The notes under the pieces were generated by a model that searched no databases, was not told where the DNA came from, and saw only the letters and a program-made list of their open reading frames with translations. A program made the position numbers and the translations under genes. 26,468 nucleotides of DNA from JADHUC01 sp964617665 (GTDB lineage: Bacteria > Planctomycetota > Planctomycetia > Pirellulales > Pirellulaceae), in the NCBI GenBank assembly GCA_964617665.1, contig CAZUAH010000157.1, forward strand, positions 1 to 26,468, written 5' to 3'. Shown one piece after another: positions 15,801 through 22,074 of this stretch. The stretch's first letter is position 1, and every line of letters begins with the position of its first letter.

Positions 15801-16902
15801 TTCTGAAAACACGGTGAAGGTGTGGGACGCTGCTACGGGCGAAGAGACGCTCACGCTGAGACACCCGGGTAATGTGGGAGGCGTGTCGTTCAGCCCGGAC
15901 GGGCGTTGGATCGCCTCGGCCGGCGACGAAGTGAGGATATGGGATGCGGCGACGGGGCAGCAGACGCTCGCGCTGAAAGGCGGTGGCTCGTGCGTTTCGT
16001 TCAGCCCGGACGGGATGCGGATCGCTGCGGCCGGTGTCGACAATACTGTGAAAGTGTGGGATATGGCCACGAGCCAGGAGATGATCACGCTGAGAGGCCA
16101 GACAGCGCCTGTTTGTTGCGTGTCGTTCAGCCCCGACGGGAAGCGGATCGCCGCGGCCACTCGTGCCGGAACGGCAACTATCTGGAGTGCAAACCGTGAG
16201 CCCAACACGGCGCCATCCGGTTCGCCGGTGGAGTCGCCCGGGCCCACCGACGGCGAATCCGATGCCGTAACGACGAAGCCCGCGCCCGCCATGAACACCC
16301 CGGAAGTCGTTAAGGCGATTGAGGAGTTGGGCGGCTCTATCCAGCCAGATGACTCGGATCCCGATGATCCCGCCGTGATCGTTGATTTCAACTTCGCCGA
16401 AGTCACGGACGACGGACTGGAGGTATTGAAGGAGGTTAAGGGCATGCGGACGCTGGACCTCGGTAATTGCACTCAGGTGACGGACGAGGGGGTTAAGGAG
16501 TTGAAAGAACTCGACAACTTGCGGGCCCTCAATCTTGGAGGCACCAAAGTTACCGATGCAGGGCTGGCGGAGCTAAAGGAACTTGACAGCCTGCAGAGCC
16601 TCAACCTCGCCCAGACCCAGGTCACGGATGCGGGACTGAAGGAGTTGAAAGAACTCAACAACTTGCGGACCCTCAATCTCGACGGCACCAAAGTTACCGC
16701 TGCCGGGCTGAAGGAGCTAACGGAACTGGACAACTTGAGTTCGCTGAACCTCAGCGGCACTCAGATCACTGATGCGGGACTGCAGGATCTGAAGGAAATC
16801 AAGCAACTGCGCGTCGTGGTTCTCGGGCGCCCCCAAGTCACGGACGCGGGTGTCGAGGCACTCAGGACAGCACGTCCTGAGCTGTCCATAATACACCACT
16901 GA
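12850..16902 (+). CDS. Transmembrane Ser/Thr kinase with 14 WD40 repeats and C-terminal LRRs
   Basis: The protein has 1350 residues. The N-terminal 110 residues are a planctomycete kinase extension (EQRVNEVIAAYLEAVDAGEA, ELESFFANRDEFERM). The kinase domain (about 114-400) is complete: GGMGVVYKA (123 onward), K143 in VALK, HRDLKPAN (D236), DFG (D280), PPEQA and DVYSLGAILYCLL. It should phosphorylate Ser/Thr in the cytosol. An insert at about 246-276 is described separately. A single membrane helix spans about 427-448, followed by a charged helix. Fourteen WD40 blades (about 544-1115) have unusually uniform VSFSPDG and VKVWDAATG motifs, fitting two seven-bladed propellers. Seven LRRs of about 24 residues follow (about 1176-1350; LxxLNLxGTxVTDAGLxELK). 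The outer part is probably a sensor or scaffold. The ATG has AAGGAG upstream within leader copy C. Confidence 0.93.
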   Translation: MSDETNELSGREQRVNEVIAAYLEAVDAGEAPDPKEFIAAHNDTKAELESFFANRDEFERMAEPLQPAGDAAPKAQHDDVTLPPTDEPTEAPTLGPTETAGAVIGTMVRYFGDYELLDEIARGGMGVVYKARQVSLNRIVALKMILAGQLASEEDVQRFHAEAEAAANLDHPGIVPIYEVGEHEGQHYFSMGFVEGSSLSAKVADGPLPPKEAAECTKRVAEAVAYAHDRGVIHRDLKPANVLLQTIDRRPETEGAQTPQHSSSRSLQSTAYSLQPKVTDFGLAKKVEGDSGLTATGQILGTPGYMPPEQASGKIDEVTETADVYSLGAILYCLLTARPPFQADNPLDTLMQVLEQEPVSPRTLNPSVPQDLETICLKCLDKDRHRRYASAQDLVNELRRFANGEPILARPISTTTRAWRWCKRKPALAGLWMAVTLLLMTFSIGGPIVAYRQAENARKQAELRDQAEDASDEAEKRRQEAEQESLRAYRHYYAAQMSLAQRDWEAASVGQLVDRLHATRPEVIGGHDLRGFEWYYWNYVCHSHLLTTLEGHTRSIYCVSFSPDGRWVASAGDDAMRIWDAATGQQTLALKDGGACVSFSPDGTRVVSGSDGNNVKVWDAVTGQVTLTLKGHTDSIVSVSFSPDGERIASAGLDRAVKVWDAATGQEISESNGHTDYVTCVSFNSDGTRIATASGDNTVIVWNAASGEETLTLKGHTDGVACVSFSPDGTRIASASFDNTAKVWDADTGRETLELKGHTDGVNSLSFSPDGKRIASAGLDRTVRVWDLATGHERLTLKGHSSFVYSVSFSPDGQRIASSSNTVKVWDAVKQQEPLTLGQTIDVDRVSFSPDGRWIASAGHDAVRIWDAATGQQMLALTDGGKCVSFSPDGTRIAAAGSSDKTVRVWNPATGQQTLLLKGHTLSVRCVSFSPNGQHLASLGSDETVKVWDAVTGQEKLTFTLGGHTPFVNSVSFSPDSQRFASPASENTVKVWDAATGEETLTLRHPGNVGGVSFSPDGRWIASAGDEVRIWDAATGQQTLALKGGGSCVSFSPDGMRIAAAGVDNTVKVWDMATSQEMITLRGQTAPVCCVSFSPDGKRIAAATRAGTATIWSANREPNTAPSGSPVESPGPTDGESDAVTTKPAPAMNTPEVVKAIEELGGSIQPDDSDPDDPAVIVDFNFAEVTDDGLEVLKEVKGMRTLDLGNCTQVTDEGVKELKELDNLRALNLGGTKVTDAGLAELKELDSLQSLNLAQTQVTDAGLKELKELNNLRTLNLDGTKVTAAGLKELTELDNLSSLNLSGTQITDAGLQDLKEIKQLRVVVLGRPQVTDAGVEALRTARPELSIIHH
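13643..13677 (+). repeat. Five tandem heptamers within the kinase gene
   Basis: GGAGCCT, TCAGTCT, ACAGCCT, ACAGTCT and TCAGCCT follow each other without gaps, a degenerate seven-base tandem repeat (core NCAGYCT). It encodes part of a low-complexity insert (SLQSTAYSLQP) between the HRD loop and the DFG motif. The flanking kinase sequence is intact and in frame. Confidence 0.8.
14490..16190 (+). repeat. Fourteen WD40 coding repeats, three blade pairs nearly identical
   Basis: The repeat unit is about 120 bases. Blades 1-2 (from about 14521), 8-9 (from about 15384) and 12-13 (from about 15880) share long nearly identical stretches, including GTCGTTCAGCCCGGACGG and GAGGATATGGGATGCGGCGA. They also uniquely share a shortened blade boundary (loss of the GH dipeptide, DGG or GGG instead). 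The 1-to-8 offset is exactly seven blades, the size of one propeller. Confidence 0.8.
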
Positions 16903-16938
16903 CTCCGACGGCCAGTGACGTGAAGGAGACAGAAGCAC

Positions 16939-17157
16939 GTGCTGCTGACGGCCAATCCATTCGATATGGCACGCCTTTCGAATATGCGCGAGGTGATGGA
17001 CAGCCAAGTCGAGCGATTGGTCCTGTGGACTCAAGTGGCGACAGGAATGGAGTTGGATCCAGACAGCTACGTCCAGGTACTGGACGTAGCAACCCGGAAC
17101 GAACGTCCTGAGCGATTGGACGAGCTTGGCCGGGAGGCAGTGGCAAGACAACTTTGA
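16939..17157 (+). CDS. Possible small protein between the two kinase genes
   Basis: A GTG at 16939 with AAGGAG ten bases upstream opens a frame of 72 codons. The product is acidic and helical-looking (DSQVERLVLWTQVATGMEL, then DPDSYVQVLDVATRNERPER) with no signal peptide or known motif. The amino-acid composition looks protein-like and not like a frame shadow, and it fills most of the 343-base gap between kinase genes. I do not recognise a family. It could be a remnant of a longer gene. Confidence 0.4.
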   Translation: MLLTANPFDMARLSNMREVMDSQVERLVLWTQVATGMELDPDSYVQVLDVATRNERPERLDELGREAVARQL

Positions 17158-17179
17158 GAAAGAGTGCAGTGGACGTGGA

Positions 17180-17239
17180 AGATTTCTGTATTCCGTGCGC
17201 CCATCTCGTGAGCGTTTCACGCTTGTTAGCGTAGGGGGG
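17180..17239 (+). promoter_or_regulatory. Conserved leader element, copy D (upstream of second kinase gene)
   Basis: The copy reads AGATTTCTGTATTCCGT, then GCGCCCATCTCG, then GCGTTTCACGCTTGTTAGCG and a GGGGGG ribosome-binding site before ATG 17246. Upstream of the core it resembles copy A best; downstream it matches copy C. GCGT-TTC-ACGC and ACGCT-TGTT-AGCGT are overlapping perfect short inverted repeats. Confidence 0.7.
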
Positions 17240-17245
17240 TAAAAC

Positions 17246-20200
17246 ATGTCCGGTGAAATGAACGACCCGTCTGTACGAGAACAGCGAGTAGACGAGGTGA
17301 TCGCGGCGTATTTGGAAGCTGCGGATGCTGGTGAGGCGCCGGACCCGAAGGAGTTCATCGCTGCACATAGTGACATCGCGGGGGAGTTGGAGTCGTTCTT
17401 TGCCAACCGGGACGAGTTCGACCGGATGGCTGAACCGCTTCAGCCGACGGTTGGTGCTGCACCGCGCCCTCAAGCGGATGATCCGACGCTTCCTCCTACT
17501 GACGAACCGACCGAAGCTCCGACTCTCGGGCCAACGGAGACGGCTGGCGTGGCGATTGGTACGATGCTGCGCTATTTTGGCGATTACGAGCTGCTGGATG
17601 AAATCGCTCGCGGCGGGATGGGCGTCGTGTACAAGGCGCGGCAGGTGAGCTTGAATCGCCCTGTAGCCTTGAAGATGATCCTAGCCGGACAGTTGGCCAG
17701 TGAAGACGATGTGAAGCGGTTCCATGCTGAAGCCGAGGCTGCCGCCAACCTGGACCATCCAGGCATCGTGCCGATCTTCGAGGTAGGCGAACACGAAGGC
17801 CAACATTACTTCTCGATGGGCTTTGTCGAAGGAAGCAGCCTGGCTGCCAAGATAGCCGATGGTCCGCTCAACGCCGGCGAAGCGGCCCAGTTGGTCGTGG
17901 CCATTGCGGAAGCGATGCAGTACGCGCACGACAATGGGGTGATCCATCGCGACCTGAAGCCGGCCAATGTGCTGCTGAAGGAAAGCCCGGAGTCTGGCGT
18001 TGGAAGTTCCGCCCAGCATGACTCACGGCGACCGGGTTCTTCTTCTAGCTCTCGGCTCTCAGCACCTACCTCTCGACCGATGATCACTGATTTCGGCTTG
18101 GCAAAGAAGGTCGGAGGCGAGGACCATCTGACGGCCACGGGGCAGGTGCTGGGTACGCCCAGCTATATGCCGCCGGAACAAGCCGCCGGCAAGCTGGACC
18201 AGGTGGGCCCGGTTTCGGATGTCTACGCGTTGGGGGCGATTTTGTACGCACTCCTCACCGGCCGGCCGCCGTTTCAAGCGTCCAATCCACTGGACACGTT
18301 GATGCAGGTCTTGGAGCGGGACCCCGTGCCGCCGCGCTCGTTGAATCCGCGGATTCGCCGCGATCTGGAAACGATCACATTGCGCTGCATGGAAAAAGAC
18401 CCACGGCGGCGTTACTCGTCGGCCCGAGAATTGGCCGACGAGTTGGGACGATTCTTGAACGGTGAGCCGATCCTCGCGCGGCCCATCGGTCCCCTGCACC
18501 GGGCGTGGCGTTGGTGCAAGAGGCGGCCCGTGGTTGCCGGACTCAGCGCCGCAGTAGCCTGCCTTGTGCTTTTCGTCGCGATCGCCTCTCCGGTAGTGGC
18601 GATACGGCAAACAGCGCTCCGCCAAGTGGCTGACACGCGTACTGCGGAGGCCCGACGCGCCGGTGAGGAAGCCCGACTTGCCAAGGAAGAAACGGAAGTG
18701 ACGCTGGTCGACATGTACACTTCCGCTGGTCTCGTGGCCAGCGAACGCGGGAACCCGGCGCAGGCCGTGCTGTGGTTTGCCAACGCCGCCCGACTGGCTG
18801 GCACCGATCCTCAGCGGGAGCGAGCCAATCGCATCCGGGTGCGAACCTGGAGTCGTCAGGCTCCCACGCCGGTTCGCGCGCTTCCGCACGACGGACAGTC
18901 ACTTCGCAGCATTCAGTTTCACGCCGAGGGGAAGCATATGGTAACGCGGACAAGGTACGACAAGTGCACCGTTTGGGATCTCCAGAGCGAACGCCCGTTA
19001 CCTTTGCCCGGCAGCGACCGGCCGGTGCGCAGTGCCGCCTTCAGCCCGAGCGGCCGATGGCTGGCGTTGGGCTTGCCGCAGGGGAACGTCGAGATCTTCA
19101 GCTTTCCCGGCGGTGAGCTGCTCCACCGAATCGAACACCGCGGCGCGGTCGTGGCCCTGGCGTTCAGCCCGGATGGGAACCGACTCGCCGCGGCGAGCAA
19201 CGTGGTGCGGGTTTGGGATTGTCAGAGCCATGCATTTGCCACACCGGTGTTGGTGCATCCACAAGAGGTTTCCGCCCTTGCCTTTTCCACAAAGGGCGAC
19301 CGCCTGGCGACCGGCTGCGAGGATGATACGGCACGCGTCTATGCAATCGCGGGCCAATCGGCCGGGGCAGATCCCTTGTTCCCTCCCGTTCCACATCGGC
19401 TCAGAGGATCGTACTGGAACATGCCGATTGCGCCCACCTTTATCGACCAGGGTCATGGCCTGCTGACGGTGACCGACTCCAACACGGTGGCCTGGCGCGA
19501 CGCCGGGACTGGCGAACAGATCCGGCCTGTTCCCGCGGAGGCGAGCCCCGTCAATTTCATCGCCGTGAGTCCCGATAGGCGGCACTTCGCGTTGGGCGGC
19601 TGGGCAAAGACTTCGCTTTGGGACGTCGCAGCCGGGCGTCGTGTCGGCAGCCAAACGAGTCACGCAGAGACGGTGTTCTCGGTCACGTTCAGCCCGGACG
19701 GAAGGACACTGATTACCGGAAGCAAGAACGACGTGCAACAGTGGTCGGTCCCCGCCGGTGAACCGGCCGGACCGCTTCTGCGGCATCAAGGAATGGTCCT
19801 CCACACTGCGTTCTCGCCGGACGGCAAATTCGTGGCCATGGAGCAAGGCGACGGATTGGTCCGTGTCTGGAGCACTGCGTTGGGCAGTCACCCCGACCAC
19901 CGGCTACCGCTGGAAGGTAAAGGCACCGCAGCCAAATTGAGCTGCGACGGACGCTACCTGATCGCGACGGGCTCAAGCTGGCATAAGGCCAATTTGCCTT
20001 CGACGCGCGTATACGATGTGAGCACGTTTCAGCCGGCCGGACCGCCGTTGAGGCCGGGCGGGATCCTGACCGGCGCCGATCTCTCTCCCGACGGCCGCCA
20101 CGCTGTGACTCTCAATACACTGCGCCACGTGCATTTCTGGGACTGGCGCACGGGAGAGCGGACCTTTGATCCTGTGCCGATGCCCTCCGAGCCCCGCGCG

Positions 20201-21973
20201 GTCGGATACACTTCAGGCGGGCGCCTGGCAATCGTGGTGTGCAGCGGTGGTCAGGTGTTGGTCATCGATCCGGCCAAGGGGCAGGTCACGAGGCGTTTGC
20301 AGCATGGCGCCGTGCCTCGTGCCACTGCGGCAAAGCGAACCCAGGCAACACATGGCTATCTCGACGTCAGCTTCGACGGCCGCAGATTCGTATCGTGCTC
20401 GATCGACAAGTTTGTCCGAGTATGGGATACCGCTACGGGCAGGCCGTGCTATCGTGCTTTGCAGCACGACAAGGGGGCTGTAATGGCCCGCTTCTCGCCG
20501 GATGCCCGGCTGTTGTTGACGACGACGCACGACGCGGTGCGAATCTGGGACGCAACGACCGGTGGCTCAATAGGGGCTGAAATGACCCACCCCAAGAATG
20601 GCATCTTCGATGCTTGCTTCAGTCCCGACGGAAAGCACGTCTTGACTGCCTGCGGAGACGGTATGGCGCGGCTTTGGGATTGGCGGACCGGGGCCCTGGT
20701 CTGTCCGCCATTCCAGCATGCAACACGATTAAGCGGTGTTTGCTTCACGCCGGATGGAGTCTACGTTCTAACGGCCTCTCTAGATTCGACAGCTCGGGTG
20801 TGGGAGTGGCGTACGGGCAAACCGATCACTCCCCCACTTCCCATCAGCGGCAACGGCCAACGGATTATCACTGCCTCCGGTGGGACCCAAGCCCTTGCTA
20901 GCGGTAGTGCATCATTCATCGATGTCTTCAGCCTAGACGATATATACGGCCGCGAAGAGATGGAGTTGGACGACCTTTGTACCCTGGGCGAAATCATCTC
21001 CGGACAGCGGCTTCATAAAGGCGGCGACGTGGTCAACCTGACGGGTGACGAATGGCTCGATCGCTGGCGCCGTTTCCGGCAGCGATATCCCGAATACTTC
21101 CGCCTTGATTGGCCTCCGGAACAGATCATTGCCTGGCACGGACGAGAGGCGGACGAGAGCCGGCGCGCCGGACAATGGTTCGGGGCCGTTTGGCACCTTG
21201 ACCGTCTCATTGACCGGGAACCGGAGAACTGGCAACACTATCGCGACCGGAGCCGGGCCTACCGCGCACTCGGCCAAACGGACGCGGCCGACGCCGACCA
21301 GGCAAGAGTCTCTGCACTGATGCCAACAGAGCCGGTGCTGGTTGAGGTGCCCCAAGGAAGCCTCTCGTACATCGACTTGGAGTCCAAAGCGAATCGGCGA
21401 CTCGACGAAAGCACATCGGAGAGCAAGCCAGAGAATCACCTCGGCGAGGTCCCGCAGGGCGAGCAGATGTTCGGGGGCGTCAAGTTCCGGATCGGTGAGA
21501 GTTTGATCCAGTTGGGAAGCGAGAAAGTCCCCCACAAGCCGGAACAAGTGGAAGGCATCGAGATCAATAGAAACCTCACATCGCTGTACATTCTGCACGG
21601 CACGCAAGATGGGGGCACAGCAGCAGGCGTTCCAGACCACACACTCATCGGAAAGTACGAGGTGAATTACAGCGACGCCACGAAGGAGACGATCCCCATC
21701 GTTTACGGCGAAGATGTGCGCAACTGGTGGAACAACGACCAGCCGGTCTCACGCGGGAGGGTCGTGTGGAAAGGCAGCAACCCGAGGGTCAAGGCGAGGA
21801 ATCTGACCCTTCGTCTCTATCTAACGAAATGGACGAACCCCCGGCCTGAAAACAAAGTCGCCAGCATCGACTATGTATCCGCTAACACCATCGTCGCGCC
21901 TTTCTGCGTCGCGATGACCGCGGAACAGGCAAACGACACTGAACACTCAAACGAATCGGAATATGGCAACTAA
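17246..21973 (+). CDS. Transmembrane Ser/Thr kinase with WD40 repeats, TPR-like and NPCBM-like C-terminus
   Basis: The protein has 1575 residues. Residues 1-240 are closely similar to the kinase encoded just upstream, with identical spacing of GGMG, K143 and HRD (D236); DFG is D282. The kinase is predicted active. A low-complexity insert lies at about 246-279. A membrane helix (about 430-450, AAVACLVLFVAIASPVVA) is followed by the planctomycete motif of charged helix and LVASERGNPAQAVLWFANAARLA. About fifteen degenerate WD40 blades extend to about 1240. A TPR-like helical pair lies near 1311-1352 (AVWHLDRLIDREPENWQHYRDRSRAYRALG, split here as a description of one unit). The last domain (about 1400-1560) resembles galactose-binding/NPCBM-like domains: MFGGVKFRIGESLIQL, VEGIEINRNLTSLYILHGT, IPIVYGEDVRNWW. 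It probably binds a carbohydrate or wall ligand outside the cytoplasm. Confidence 0.92.
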   Translation: MSGEMNDPSVREQRVDEVIAAYLEAADAGEAPDPKEFIAAHSDIAGELESFFANRDEFDRMAEPLQPTVGAAPRPQADDPTLPPTDEPTEAPTLGPTETAGVAIGTMLRYFGDYELLDEIARGGMGVVYKARQVSLNRPVALKMILAGQLASEDDVKRFHAEAEAAANLDHPGIVPIFEVGEHEGQHYFSMGFVEGSSLAAKIADGPLNAGEAAQLVVAIAEAMQYAHDNGVIHRDLKPANVLLKESPESGVGSSAQHDSRRPGSSSSSRLSAPTSRPMITDFGLAKKVGGEDHLTATGQVLGTPSYMPPEQAAGKLDQVGPVSDVYALGAILYALLTGRPPFQASNPLDTLMQVLERDPVPPRSLNPRIRRDLETITLRCMEKDPRRRYSSARELADELGRFLNGEPILARPIGPLHRAWRWCKRRPVVAGLSAAVACLVLFVAIASPVVAIRQTALRQVADTRTAEARRAGEEARLAKEETEVTLVDMYTSAGLVASERGNPAQAVLWFANAARLAGTDPQRERANRIRVRTWSRQAPTPVRALPHDGQSLRSIQFHAEGKHMVTRTRYDKCTVWDLQSERPLPLPGSDRPVRSAAFSPSGRWLALGLPQGNVEIFSFPGGELLHRIEHRGAVVALAFSPDGNRLAAASNVVRVWDCQSHAFATPVLVHPQEVSALAFSTKGDRLATGCEDDTARVYAIAGQSAGADPLFPPVPHRLRGSYWNMPIAPTFIDQGHGLLTVTDSNTVAWRDAGTGEQIRPVPAEASPVNFIAVSPDRRHFALGGWAKTSLWDVAAGRRVGSQTSHAETVFSVTFSPDGRTLITGSKNDVQQWSVPAGEPAGPLLRHQGMVLHTAFSPDGKFVAMEQGDGLVRVWSTALGSHPDHRLPLEGKGTAAKLSCDGRYLIATGSSWHKANLPSTRVYDVSTFQPAGPPLRPGGILTGADLSPDGRHAVTLNTLRHVHFWDWRTGERTFDPVPMPSEPRAVGYTSGGRLAIVVCSGGQVLVIDPAKGQVTRRLQHGAVPRATAAKRTQATHGYLDVSFDGRRFVSCSIDKFVRVWDTATGRPCYRALQHDKGAVMARFSPDARLLLTTTHDAVRIWDATTGGSIGAEMTHPKNGIFDACFSPDGKHVLTACGDGMARLWDWRTGALVCPPFQHATRLSGVCFTPDGVYVLTASLDSTARVWEWRTGKPITPPLPISGNGQRIITASGGTQALASGSASFIDVFSLDDIYGREEMELDDLCTLGEIISGQRLHKGGDVVNLTGDEWLDRWRRFRQRYPEYFRLDWPPEQIIAWHGREADESRRAGQWFGAVWHLDRLIDREPENWQHYRDRSRAYRALGQTDAADADQARVSALMPTEPVLVEVPQGSLSYIDLESKANRRLDESTSESKPENHLGEVPQGEQMFGGVKFRIGESLIQLGSEKVPHKPEQVEGIEINRNLTSLYILHGTQDGGTAAGVPDHTLIGKYEVNYSDATKETIPIVYGEDVRNWWNNDQPVSRGRVVWKGSNPRVKARNLTLRLYLTKWTNPRPENKVASIDYVSANTIVAPFCVAMTAEQANDTEHSNESEYGN
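18046..18073 (+). repeat. Four degenerate tandem heptamers within the second kinase gene
   Basis: TAGCTCT, CGGCTCT, CAGCACC and TACCTCT form a seven-base register inside the Ser-rich insert between HRD and DFG. The heptamers differ from those in the first kinase gene, but they occupy the same position in the kinase fold. Confidence 0.55.
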
Positions 21974-22074
21974 AGCGTGTTGTCCTGTCGCCCTCGTAGG
22001 ATCAGAGCCTATCAGTCCAGGGCAGAGTTGCGTCAAGGGCAACGGGATACCTCTTGAGACAAGGAGATTCGTTC

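Noticed and set aside
14490..16190. Regularly spaced near-identical repeats resembling a CRISPR or minisatellite
   Set aside because: The ~120-base period is continuous with an open frame and encodes WD40 blades; there are no unique spacers between short repeats.
18059..18889. Minus-strand frame of 276 codons opposite the second kinase
   Set aside because: Arg/Gly/His-rich antisense translation of GC-rich codons; no recognisable domain.
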